The position numbers and the translations under genes are program-made. The notes beneath the pieces are model-generated. The model was not told the origin of the DNA. It saw only the letters and a program-made list of their open reading frames with translations, and did not search any database. From Cristatella mucedo (Eukaryota; Bryozoa; Phylactolaemata; Cristatellidae), in NCBI GenBank assembly GCA_009760855.2, contig WPIO01000066.1, forward strand, positions 1,388,501-1,452,500: a stretch of DNA of 64,000 nucleotides, in the 5' to 3' direction. Positions 23,651 to 34,369 of the stretch are shown piece by piece (position 1 is the stretch's first letter; each line of letters begins with the position of its first letter).

Positions 23651-25200
23651 ATAATAATAATAATAATAATACACTTGATAAAGCGCCCTCAGAGAACTTA
23701 ATCTCTTTCTAGGTGCTTTACATTTGATGCAAGGGGTAATGCAATTGAATGGTGAGTAAAATCATGCTTGAAAAACAAACAAAATGAATAATATGGTTAG
23801 GGGTGACATGCACAGGGTCAGCATGCAAATGTGGTTAGTGGCAGCATGCACAGTGTCAGCACACATAAACACATCAAGGACGAATCACAGGGACCTACTA
23901 AATGCTGTCCTAAATAGTTGTGTATTTAAGTTCCTTTTAAATGTGGTCAGGCCCAGGGATGTTCTGACTCAGTTCGGGAGGGAGTTCTAGGCTATGGGAG
24001 CATCCGAACTAAATGCACGGTCTCCAAAGGATTTAAGGTTTGTACAAGGTATTTGTAGACTGTTGGATTCCAAAAAGTGGGTGGTACGATGCTTGGCCTG
24101 ATAGGAGACTATATCTGAGAGATAGGTTTAAGCCATAGAATGAAGGAACCTAAAAGTGAACGACAAATCCTTGAAGACAATCCGTTGCTTGACTGGTAGC
24201 CCGTGCAGGTCGGCGAGAAGTGGAGTAACATGGCAACTGCGAAGCTCATGACAGACAAGCCTAGCTGCAGAGTTTAGCACCAGCTGCAATCACCTGATTG
24301 CACATGCTAGTAGGCCAGTAAGCAGTGAGTTGCAGAAGTCGAGACGAGATGTCACGAATGCATGGACCAACTTGGACGTGGTATCCTTTTCTAAACAAGT
24401 CCAAATTTTAGCACTGTTATGAAGCTGAAAATAGGCTGATTTGACAGTGGAATTGATAGGGTCGTTTGACGAGAGGTCGCTTTGGAATATAACACACAGA
24501 TTTCGAGCTGATGCAACAGTGGATATGCTGGCAGAGCCAATTTTTAAGAGTCAGCCTTTCCAATCTGTGAATCCCACAGGGTTTGTCCATAACTTGTAAG
24601 TGAGTATTATAATCGTTTAGTTTTAAAAAAAAGTTGCTGCCATCCATGTGCGGATGTCATCAATGCATGCAGCTAGTGAGTTGAGAGAGTTTAAGGTGCT
24701 CGAAACTGGAAGGGATAAAAGCAAAGGTACGAGTGAGTGTCATCCGCATAGAAGTGAAAGCCTAGATTGTGCTGGGCAATCATATCAGCAAGAGGAATGT
24801 ATAAACCGTGAAAAGAGCCGGACCTAGCACTGAGCCCTGAGGTACTCCATATTTCAGAAGTACATCGGATGATCTTTGTCCATTCGCGTCAATACTCTGG
24901 AGTCTCCCACTGAGATAGGACGTGAACCACTGCAGAGCAGTGCCAGTGATGCCCAGACGAGATGAGAGGTGCTCTAGAAGAACTTTGTGATTGATGGTAT
25001 CAAAAGCTGCCGAAAGATCGAGCAAAGAAAAGCAGAGACACTCTACCCATGCCTGCATTTTAAGTAAGGCTTTGTATACCCTATGCAATGCTGACTCTGT
25101 GGAGTGATTAGCTCTAAAGCCAGACTGGAACTTACTTGCAAAGTGTGAGGTTTCGATATATTCGAACCGATAAAGAATTAACTTCACTCTGTGAGAAAAC
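23651..25200 (-). mobile_element. LINE-A copy, 5'-truncated
   Basis: (ATT)n at 23651-23670, hairpin, 3' noncoding, C-terminal region and RT to about the 'ASKFQSGFRANHSTESAL' segment. The RT part at 24780-25187 reads 'LLDLSAAFDTINHKVLLE' and 'PQGSVLGPALF'. Frameshifts elsewhere. Inserted in gene 1's last intron in antisense orientation. Confidence 0.92.
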
Positions 25201-25404
25201 TCTGAATTCGGTGTGCTGCTGCATTTGGTACATGAGCAAATTGGTGGGAAGTGTTTTGAAATGGAACTGCAGCACCGATTAAGAGAAGAATGGTCGCAGA
25301 GTTGTGTACGAACATAGTAAACAGGTTGATACAGCAGCTAGCAGTGCACTACACTTTTCGAAAGGAGTGTTTTAAATACACGGACCAACTTAGATTAGCT
25401 ATAA

Positions 25405-26620
25405 TAGCAGCAATAATAACACGCTTAAAAAGCACCCTCAGAGAACTTAATCTTTTTCTTGATTCCTTACAGTTGCTGAGAATTAAACAAGATCGGATGG
25501 TAAGCTGTAGCATGCTCGATAAACACCGAGACTAAACATGGTTATCGGCATTTTGCACAGTGTCAACATGCATAAATGTGGTCGAGTCTGGGGACGTCAT
25601 GACGGAAGTTTGTAGTGAGTTACAGGCTTTGGGAGCATCCAAACTGAAGGTAGGGTCTCCAAAGGATTTGAGGACTGTAAAATGTATAGGTAAACAGCTA
25701 TAACAGAAGGTTGATTCGTAACATGATACCTAGAATTCGTGTAGATTCAACAGCTATCTCTGTCTAAAAGTCAATGGTGTAAGCAATTTTACGTGTTCTA
25801 CATTGCACAGACTTGAGATGGTAGAGCTTAATTCGTTCTCTGGTGCGAGTTAGTTTTCCGATATGGACAAAAAGATGTAATGCACATGCGACAGATGATA
25901 TACTGGTACAGCATATTGAGCGAGTTAAGCACCTTTGATTTCAGTGTTGCACTTGGTTTGGTCATAGTTGGTTTGGTGGCCTATAACTAGAAAAAATTAA
26001 CTACTAGTCTTGTTCGGATGCAAGCAATACACATAGAAATGGCTGGAGTGATTTCATCTTGCCGGATAGCTTAAATTGATGAAAGAACGAATGTATTATT
26101 GAGTCTCATGTCCATTGAAGTGAATGCTTACATCGAGCTTGGTGATAATGTTGGAAAGATGGAGAGTGTGAAATTTAATGGGAAGAGTAAAAATCACAGA
26201 CAGAGCTCTTAATCACATACTTATAAGTTTTCTTGGATGATCGCTGTCGTTTCACATTTGAAGGCCTGAGTGGCATATATCGGACTACAAACATTGCAGT
26301 TCAGTGCCTGTAATGCCCGCATGAGGTTCGAAACTTCTGGGGATGACTTGGCAATACCTACTCTCAAAGGCTGTGAATGATCAATCATAATAAGCAGTGA
26401 TACTTCACTTCCATCTGCATTCCCGAAAAAAAGCATTACATACCATAAGCAATGCTCACGTTTTGGAGTGATTAGCTTTAAGTCCAGACTAGAGCTTGTT
26501 GCCGTAATCAACAGTTTTAAAATAAAGGGTCTGCTGGTCTGCCACCACCAGTTCCATTGTCACGGCCAAGGAAAGTTAGATAGCAGATTGGGCGGAAGCT
26601 GCTTAAGGTTTGTAGTTCTA
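25405..26620 (-). mobile_element. LINE-A copy, heavily decayed
   Basis: Starts with degraded ATT/hairpin ('gcaccctcagagaacttaatc'). The 3' region is recognisable to about 25700 and the RT upstream segment again at 26380-26610. The middle is too diverged to follow. Confidence 0.6.
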
Positions 26621-26919
26621 GTTTTCATTTCGTTATTGCTAGAACAACTACAGCCTTTTTTAAGGGGGAATTACCTGAATCATATTCAATATAAGATTGA
26701 TTATTACAATCTTCATATTACTTATCAGCACAATATTTCATTATATTATAGTATATGGCATAATATAACTAGATAACTACTTATTATATTATTTAAAATT
26801 GTAGTCGTTGTTCAGTACTAGCCGTTGTGAGTGTAGACTAACAGTGCACTTATAAATTGAAGACAAAAGTGTTGTGATGTCGTCATAGAGCTGATGGAGT
26901 CCTCACAAGGTAATACTAC
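26621..26919. other. Unique AT-rich intronic stretch
   Basis: No repeat or exon recognised. Confidence 0.4.
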
Positions 26920-27008
26920 TTTATAATAATGATGATAATACCCTTGATAAAGCGCCTTCAGAGAACTCAATCTCTTTCCAGGTGCTTTAAATTTCCTGCA
27001 AACGAAAC
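26920..27008 (-). mobile_element. LINE-A/SINE 3' hairpin tail only
   Basis: Just the (ATT)n-like end and hairpin in reverse. Either an extremely truncated LINE-A or the tail of a SINE whose head is unrecognised. Confidence 0.75.
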
Positions 27009-27644
27009 AAATACTTTAGGAATGGACTCTCTACTTTGTCGACATTGCTGAAAATGAAGCTGGAGACGAGATCTGCTCGGGAAGGCATAGCCACTATGAT
27101 CACTTGCTAATGAGCTAAAATGACTGAGGTTACTTTCACGGTTAATCACAGGCATAGGCGTTTTCTATTTCCCATTTGTAACTCAAAATACTTTTTAGAA
27201 GTTGGACTTGGCCTCGACTAGCATGGATTGTTACGATCTAGTAGTCCAAATTGCCTATCGATGGGCAGTACGTCCTGATATTGTGCATGTTTTCAGAAGC
27301 TAGAGCTTAGTATACCTAGTTTATTATTGTGTCCAGGAAACAATAGGTCGTCTGGCCGACTGAAAACACTGCACCTAGTCAAAGGAGCACGTTCGTCGAG
27401 CATGTCAGCTTGTATCTCGTTGCAGCACTACACCAAATTGTGCCAGTCCGGAAAGGCGGTTTTGCATCGCAGGCGAGGTAGTTATTATTAGGTAAACAGG
27501 TTTACTATCAAGGGTGTTTGGACTAGGAGATTCACCTGTGATTTTATAAGAAGAGCATAATCACAGTACATTAAACAATGTCCTCATGTCGTCAGCAAAG
27601 CACAGTGTGGTAATCATATATGTAAATTTCGCAAAATTATAATC
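27009..27644. other. Unique intronic sequence
   Basis: Nothing recognised. Could include the head of a short element attached to the preceding tail. Confidence 0.35.
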
Positions 27645-28570
27645 ATACTAAAAGTAATGCATTTGACATAGAGCTCTCACAGAGCTCTATATCTTTCTGG
27701 GCACTATGCATTTGCTGCTGAGCAGACACGATCAAATGGTTAGTGGTACTATGCTCAATAAACTACAGCAATAAAATGGTTAGGGGTAACGTGAACATGG
27801 TCAGAATGGATGTCTGATAGGTGGCAGCATGCACAGTATCAGCATGCATTATAACATAAATCATGAATCACAGAGGCCCAGTAGATTTAGTCATAAATAT
27901 TTGCGTTTTTAGCTTCTTTTTAATTCTTGACAAATCAGTAGATTCCGTGAGGTAATTCAAGAGTTAGTTCCAGGATTTTGGACCATACGAACGAGCTGCA
28001 CGGCAACCAACGACTTCAGATTTGAACAAGGTATGGGTTAGCAGTTAGATTTCGAACAGCTTGTGGTTTGCTGTTTAGCCTGGTGGGGAAGTAAATCAGA
28101 TAGGTAATCTAGAGAAAAATAATGAAGGGAAATAACAGTGATTGAGAACATTTTGAAGTCGATGCCTTGCTGCAATGGGAGCCGGTTCTGGTCGGCCTGA
28201 AATAGAGCGGTGCTACGAAGCTCATGACAGATAAGATTAGCAGCAGAGTTTTGCACCAGCAGTAAGGGCCTGAATTAACATTCCGGTTGACCAGCAAATA
28301 GTGAGTTGCAGAAGTCAAGATGGACTGTCACAAATCCATCAACCATTTTATATGTGGGATCCCCCTCTAAACATGCATGCATTTTAGCAATGTTATGTAG
28401 CTGAAAGTATGCAGGCTCGACTGTGGAGTTGATGTAGTCATCTATTGAAAGTTCTCTCGGGACACCAACAACAGGATGTATGCTGAGAGAACCGATTTTG
28501 ATCGTTAGCCACTCCAATTTCCAAATCACAGTTGGTTTTCTATAACTGATAAGTTGGTTCAATCTCTAGG
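27645..28570 (-). mobile_element. LINE-A copy, decayed
   Basis: Hairpin complement, 3' noncoding and C-terminal coding region, with RT-distal remnants (KPTVIWKLEWLTIKIGS at 28500). Stops and frameshifts throughout. Confidence 0.8.
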
Positions 28571-28639
28571 TCGCTGTAGATAGCTATGAATATAGCTGGC
28601 TGGCTATTTGGCAAATTCCAGAGGTTTTAGGACGTATCT

Positions 28640-29165
28640 CCTTTGCTGACAGAGCTAGCGTTGCTGCCGGATGATCAATGGATACAGAAAAACGTCATTA
28701 GCCTGACCACTAGGCACACGATGGCCTGGCTCCTCCATACTAAGCTGAACTGCTGCACCAGTTTCAACCTCCTTGTGCCGTCGCGTTCTGTCTGGACAAT
28801 AAGTTGGCTGCCCAATTCTTCTGCTATACAACTGTGGGTGACAGAAGCTTTGGATCCGCAGGTCCTATGCTGTGCAACTCGTTTTCACGTTTCTTAGGCA
28901 ACAACAACTACTCACCCACCACTGACTGCTTCACATCCTTTCTAACCGCCCTAAGCAGCTACTTTCATGCTAATCACTATCTGAACTGCTCCCCTGGATG
29001 AGCCAATCTTTCCACTTTCTCTTTGTTTCGCTGGATCAAGTTTATTGGCGGCAGAATGCATACTGAAAGCCGCTTTCGCTGTCAATGGTTTATACAACTT
29101 TCTATTGGGTAACTTCTAAACATTCCTTAGTGCTTGGAGGAGTTATAGGTGGAGATTAATTACAT
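28640..29165 (+). mobile_element. LINE-B 3' end
   Basis: C-terminal coding remnant (LLHTKLNCCTSFN; GDRSFGSAGPMLCNS) and 3' end with ACATT-like tail at 29155. Frameshifted and 5'-truncated. Confidence 0.82.
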
Positions 29166-29299
29166 TACATCTTTCCATTTAAAAAAGTTTGCAAGAGAAA
29201 TATGTTGGCGTGAGAAACCCTGATGTGAGCAGGGTCATGCACTTGAACGATAAGTGACAAAATATTCAGTCAATGCACGAATTCTAGTTCAACGACTAA

Positions 29300-29690
29300 A
29301 GCTTCCGGTCCCTTATGTGTTTTGCTTGCTCATGCTTTCCATGCTGCCAATAACTATACTCGCATTCTTACCCTGTGCCTTTCACCACTTACCTGTGAGC
29401 CATGATGGCAAACTAGACAGGGAGCTGCATTTTAGGACGTCAATTACGAGGTCATGAGTTTCAATCCTGCGGTTGGTGTTTCTTGCTTGCAACAGCAAGC
29501 AATGGTGAACACTACAGAGGCTCTTCAGTCACAACACAAAAGAGGCGGTTAAATCAGCTGGTATTTTTAGCAATGGTATTAGTTTTGTTTATTGATCATA
29601 CGACCACTAACCAATGGATCCTGCTTCCTTTGAAGCAAATGTAAGGTGCCATGAAAGAAATTGAGTTCTCTTAGGGAGAATTATAGAATG
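29300..29690 (+). mobile_element. LINE-A 3' tail split by a SINE
   Basis: The 3' noncoding region runs to 29395 ('ttcaccacttacc'), is broken by SINE-2, then resumes at 29571 ('caatggtattagttttg') through the hairpin (ggtgccatgaaagaaattgag). Confidence 0.8.
29396..29570 (+). mobile_element. SINE-2 copy nested in LINE-A
   Basis: tRNA-like head: 'gatggcaaactagacagg' (A-box-like) and 'gtcatgagtttcaatcc' (B-box-like), then a body ending 'ggttaaatcagctggtatttttag'. Same order as 34075-34245 reversed and 11193-11347. The A/B boxes suggest an RNA polymerase III promoter in the parent element. Confidence 0.78.
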
Positions 29691-29839
29691 CATGATTACT
29701 ATTATCTTAAATCAAGTGGATTAAATAAATTACCTAAAACAAAACAAGATGTATTTGCTGATCAAACGTTGCAATTATTATGAAGTCTTCTATTCGATTC
29801 CGGTAATTTTAGACCAACGGCAGAGAAAGGTATTGCTCG

Positions 29840-30300
29840 GCCATGATCGGCCCATCAGGCCAAGCATCGTACCACCCGTTTTTCGGAATCCAACAGTCAA
29901 CAAATACCCCGTAAAAACCTCAAATCCTTAGAGACCGTGCATTTAGTTCGTATGCTCCCAAAGCCTGGAGCTCCCTCCCAACCTGCATCAGAACATCCCC
30001 TGACCTGACCACATTTAAAAGGAACTTACAAACACACAAATTTAGGACAGCATTTAGTGGGTCCCTGTGATTCGTCCTTGATGTGCTTATGTGTGCTGAC
30101 ACTGTGCATGCTGCCACTAACCACATTTGCATGCTGACCCTGTGCATGTCACCCCTAACCATGCTATTCATTTTTGTCTGTTTATCATGCATGATTTTAC
30201 TCACCATTCAATTGCATTTCCCTTTCCAGCGAATGCAAAGCGCCTTTAGAGAGATTAAGTTATCTGAGGGCAATTTATCAAGTGAATAATAATAATTATT
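29840..30300 (+). mobile_element. LINE-A 3' region with (ATT)n
   Basis: C-terminal coding end, full 3' noncoding region, hairpin and ATT-type tail at 30283-30305. Well conserved, so relatively young. Confidence 0.9.
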
Positions 30301-30304
30301 ATTG

Positions 30305-30432
30305 TTTTCATTATATGATTTTACTCACCGTTAACTTGCATTTCCCTCTGCAGCAAATATAAAGCGCCTAGAGAGAGATTAGGTTCTCTGAGGGGCTTTA
30401 TCATGCGAATTATTATCATTACTATTATTCTG
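30305..30432 (+). mobile_element. Second LINE-A 3' terminus in tandem
   Basis: Repeats the last about 100 bases of the element just upstream ('gattttactcaccgtt' through the hairpin and another ATT tail), giving two 3' ends in a row. Confidence 0.85.
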
Positions 30433-30449
30433 ATTAGCAGTGCTTTATC

Positions 30450-30970
30450 TCGTTTTTTTATTCGCATGCTCAATGACAGAAAGAATAACATGGTTGGAGG
30501 TTAGATGTGAAGGGTCAGCATGCTAATGATATTAGTGTGATCATGCTCAGTGTCAGCACACAAAATCACTCAAAAGACGATTTGCAACGACTGAATAAAT
30601 GGTTGAAAAATCCGCCTTAGCTTTTTTTAAATTTGATCAGTTCAGGAGATTTTGTGAGTCCAGTCGGAAGTGAGTTACCATCTTGGGAAGCGTTACAGGC
30701 TCTGTCTGTAACTATTTGAGGTTCTTTAGACATTTAAGTATACAGCTAAACTCCAAAAAGTGCCTACTGTGATGTAGGAGCCATAGAAGGTACACAGTAG
30801 GTGAGGAATAAATCTGATGAGTAAGCTCAAGCAAAAGAATGAAGACAGATAAAAGTAAGTGACAGAACCTTGAAGTCGTTGCACTGCATGACAGGGAGCC
30901 AGCTGAAGCAGGTGAAGTGGTGTGAAATGGCTACTGCAGGGCTCGTGACAGACAAGCGACGCCACCCACT
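30450..30970 (-). mobile_element. LINE-A copy, decayed
   Basis: Reverse match to 3' noncoding and C-terminal region ('catggttggaggttagatgtg', 'gctcgtgacagacaagc'). Confidence 0.65.
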
Positions 30971-30984
30971 TAAAATAAAAAATA

Positions 30985-31545
30985 ACGTACTTGATACAGT
31001 ACATTCAGGGAAAGCGGCCCATTTCTTGACGGTTTGAATTTAATGCAATTTAAACAAGATCACGTGTTTAGTGGTAGCATGCTCGCTAAGCCCCAAATTA
31101 GATGTGAACCTAAGATCGCACAGGCCAGTAGAGCAGCAAGCTTGAGTTAACTTAGTCGGGACAGGATGTCACAAATGCAGGGACACATTTACGTTAAGTA
31201 TCTATATCTTAATCATATTAAATTTTAACTGAAGTCTAGGTTAAAGTTGGCTGACTTGAAAAGATAGCTAATGCAGCTGTGCTATTAGCAGTCCTTTCGG
31301 AAGAGGCAAAAGATTTCCTGTCGATTAAACAGGTAGATATGGTCACAGAGATGATTGTGATCATTACCTTTCTAATTTCTAAATCATACTTAATTGGCCC
31401 TAAAATAGTAATTTGGTTTTATCATCATGGATATTCAGTTTTATAAAGTTGAAAACTTACATATGAGCCAGTTATGGGTAACCCAGATGAGCAGGGACTG
31501 TGATAACTACCTGAATATTGGTCCTAATTATATGCAAATAACCTA
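30985..31545 (-). mobile_element. LINE-A copy, heavily decayed
   Basis: Degraded hairpin ('ttgatacagtacattcaggg') then scattered matches to the C-terminal and RT-distal region up to about 31460. Confidence 0.5.
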
Positions 31546-31559
31546 AAAATGTCGGGCTC

Positions 31560-32119
31560 GTTGAGTTCTATTCGCCAGGAGAAAGACAGCGATTTCGAAA
31601 CCGATGGTTGTTATTGTGCAACCGCCCAGCTGCTGACGAGATCCAGGGCAGGTATCCAAAGCTCCATTACGAAAATTTAGCCTATCTTTCAAGAAATAGC
31701 TTAAGATGTATGGCCTATTTTGGGCAACCACTCGTGCCTTCTTCGGGCGCCCCACAGAGCCTATCTGCAGGCCTGGAGCAGCCTTCTGTGCTGACGCTCT
31801 TTTTTCTGCCCCGAGACTGTGCTATATTGGATGTTGCTGCTGACGGCTTTCCTATATTGTCAGGATCTTAGTCTTCACTGTAAGCCTTACTACCAAGGCG
31901 AGCACTGGCAGAGAGATTCTGGACCTCCTGCATAATCTTTTCAGATCAGCTAGTGGCAATTAATTTCCCGGCAACGGTTTCTGAGAACTTGCACATCAGT
32001 TCCATTGCATTGTTAAGAATACCATTGCTAACATCTTTTATACCGTCATTATAGTCAATCATAGCTTGCATCCTTTCATTGAAATCTTGATCACATAGTT
32101 CTTTAGGTTGCTTCGACAT
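31560..32119 (-). pseudogene. Broken ORF of unknown origin
   Basis: On the minus strand an ATG at 32119 opens a frame beginning MSKQPKELCDQDFNERMQ, interrupted by TGA after about 57 codons. The same frame then continues with only scattered stops to about 31620 through a Ser/Gly/Arg-rich stretch. The composition (charged, then low complexity with GRKKS) is unlike the surrounding LINEs. It could be the ORF1 or gag-like relic of another element, or a retrocopy; no motif identifies it. Confidence 0.35.
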
Positions 32120-32299
32120 GATTATGACAGTGCTGCTTCTGAATCAGGTCAATCGCGTTTTTCACTTGGAAAGCTATATTTTTCAGAGCTGCTATCTGAA
32201 AACTAAATAATTGATTGCGATTCTACTTGCGAAAATTCGCTAACCCGGGTTACTGCCATCGAGCTCATATGCCGACGTCATCGATATGTGCAAAGAGGG

Positions 32300-32445
32300 A
32301 GTTGAATGAATTCAAAGAGCTGGATGCTGTTAGGGATCAAATCAAGGAGAGAACTGAGCATCATCTGTATAGAAATGAGAGCCAAGGATTTGCCTGGCAA
32401 TAATAATAGTAATAATAAAACATTTGACAAAGTATCTCAACCTAG
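32300..32445 (-). mobile_element. LINE-A RT scrap plus a separate LINE-A tail
   Basis: 32310-32399 matches the RT-region stretch around the YADD codons in reverse ('gggatcaaatcaaggag', 'atagaaatgagagcc'). It is followed by a new (ATT)n-type end and 'catttgacaaagtatctc', a truncated 3' tail. Confidence 0.55.
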
Positions 32446-32730
32446 TTGTAAAATACTCTTCGTGTCTGAAACTATTATTTAAAATACTATCCGCTTGTGA
32501 AGGGACAGTAGAATTTCCTCCACCTTCTGTTGAATATCGATAGCTGGGAAGACCATGCTCTGTATTTTAAACCTAGCTGCTAGATTTTCTGACATAAATA
32601 TCTATAATTGCAAGACTGGCTGATTCATTAGCAGCTTCTATGCAAAGAACCATTCGAAATTTTCTATTCACATTGTATGCAAGTGACAGCCTCTTTCTTG
32701 GGTTATAAAATGTTATACGTTTATTTACAG

Positions 32731-33077
32731 AGAAGCGAGAGGGTTTCCTGGACGATCCCTTGATTTACGTCACTACCTTTGTTAGTGCATTTGTGATACT
32801 TGTTATGGTTATAGTTTGTGTGCACAATGTATGCAAACGTGAAGCTAATGAAGAACGACGAAAACCTGATTGGAATGAAGCGTCCGTGAGTGTAAGCAGG
32901 TCTACTTTATCGACATTAACGGCGACGACTGCAGCAAGTTCAAACACGACTCACAACGGGCCTTCCAGCAGAGGTGCACTTAAGAACGTCAGCAGGGCTC
33001 CTGATTCGGTCTCTACAAACTCAGCTACAGCTTTTCCTGTGTATCCTGTACATGTTAAAGCCTCTGCCAAGTCATAA
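32731..33077 (+). CDS. Transmembrane and cytoplasmic-tail exon, gene 1 (3' terminal)
   Basis: Acceptor tttatttacag|ag, entered in phase 1 to match the donor at 22316; stop TAA at 33075-33077; about 115 codons. After a short acidic stalk (REGFLDDP) comes a helix of about 22 residues, IYVTTFVSAFVILVMVIVCV, then a stop-transfer cluster (KREANEERRK). This gives a type I single-pass topology with the Ig domains outside. The tail of about 75 residues is rich in Ser, Thr and Ala. Its one tyrosine is in FPVYPVHV, which does not fit the ITIM or ITAM consensus, and no other signalling motif is evident. Signalling through a partner or phosphoserine sites would be speculation. No further splice donor is needed. 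Confidence 0.85.
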
Positions 33078-33530
33078 ACGCCTTGTAAGAGCATTGCTAT
33101 GACTGTTTCTGAGGCAATAGAGTTTACCCGGTCACTTGAAAGGTGAAAGGAGAAACGGTATGCTAACAGCAAAATCAAAATTGAGCACCCAAGACATCAA
33201 CAGAAGAGTTTATTTAGGTAAACGTTTGTGAAAATTGCCAGTTAGCTCGTATTATGAATATAAAGTCTGATTAAAACTTAGCTTCCTCAAACAAGGCCTT
33301 CTTAAAAGAAAATTTTGATTTGGTACAGAACGTGACATTTACGGCAAATCGTCCATCAAATGTCAATACTGCATCAAAACTAGAGGTACCATGAGAGTGT
33401 TTAGCTAGAATAAAAAAATATTGTACATTCAATAACATATAGAAGTTTTGTTAGGAATCTGTTGACAATCATCAGAACTTGATTGATTTTGAAACACATT
33501 TGAGGTAAGTGGAATAGCAATAAAGGTGAA
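33078..33530 (+). other. Probable 3' UTR of gene 1 with polyadenylation signals
   Basis: AATAAA occurs at 33409-33414 and 33519-33524 downstream of the stop at 33077. Either could end the gene 1 transcript. No open frame or repeat in the interval. Confidence 0.5.
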
Positions 33531-34074
33531 TTGTTTTAGAACCTACAGAAAAGCTGGGCTTCTTTCTTAAAACCTTCATACACGAACTATTAAAGAAGCA
33601 AAATGCACTGTTTTAATGTTGAAACTGCGAAGGTGCAGTGACTAAGAAATGAATGCAATAAGACATATCACTAATACAGTTTACGCAAATTGGCCTGAGC
33701 CGTGAACAAGTAACATCATATACAAATCATTAGCCTCATTTTATGTCCAATGAACTTTAAAAAGGTCGTAATCAGGTCATTTCTCACAAAGCAACAATGA
33801 CCAAGAGAAACTAAGCTGCTTCTGCCCAGGCTCTCTTCCCCCATTCGTACTAAAGACAACAGAACGATTCGTCGCAGGCTAGCTGATCTCATTTATTAAA
33901 ACCTCAAAACTTGCTAGTAAGTCCAGGTCCGCTTTTAAAGCTAGTCCCACAATTTGCATAGATTCGGATGCATAGCAACCTACTTAGCAATTCAGATTTG
34001 TATAAAGTATGCTGCTTTTCTCAATCTTTCAACACATTTTGATGGTTCAAATCAACATGTCCTTCGCTAATCAA
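33531..34074. other. Intergenic unique sequence
   Basis: Between gene 1 and the repeat block. Nothing recognised. Confidence 0.4.
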
Positions 34075-34245
34075 TCCTAGCTTATTTAACAGCCTCTTTT
34101 TATATAGCAACAGAAGAGCCTTCACGGCTATGACCATCGCTTGCAGTGGCGATAAAGAATTGCCCACCTCAGGGGTCGAACCCACGACCTCGGGACCGAG
34201 GTCGTGAAACCAACTTCCTTACCTAGTTTGCCATCACGGCTCACT
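34075..34245 (-). mobile_element. SINE-2 copy, best conserved
   Basis: Reverse strand: 'gtgagccgtgatggcaaact' head (A-box-like TGGCAAACTAGG), 'gtgggttcgacccc' (near-perfect B-box), then body 'ctttatcgccactgcaag' and end 'ggctgttaaataagctagga'. The tRNA-like promoter is clear. Confidence 0.85.
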
Positions 34246-34369
34246 GATTCGTGAGTGCCTCTCATCTTGATCGGGTAATAATGTAATTGTATTTTTTTTA
34301 TTTCGGTATTCCTCAGTGGGACATTTATATTAATGGAAAAAGATAATCCGAGAAACCAATGTAATATTA

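Noticed and set aside
33495-33510. Strong GTAAGT donor at 33505 downstream of gene 1's stop
   Set aside because: No open frame leads into it; an isolated donor-like match in the 3' UTR region.
34140-34245. tRNA gene on the minus strand
   Set aside because: A and B boxes are present but there is no cloverleaf, and the sequence continues into a body shared with two other copies: a SINE.
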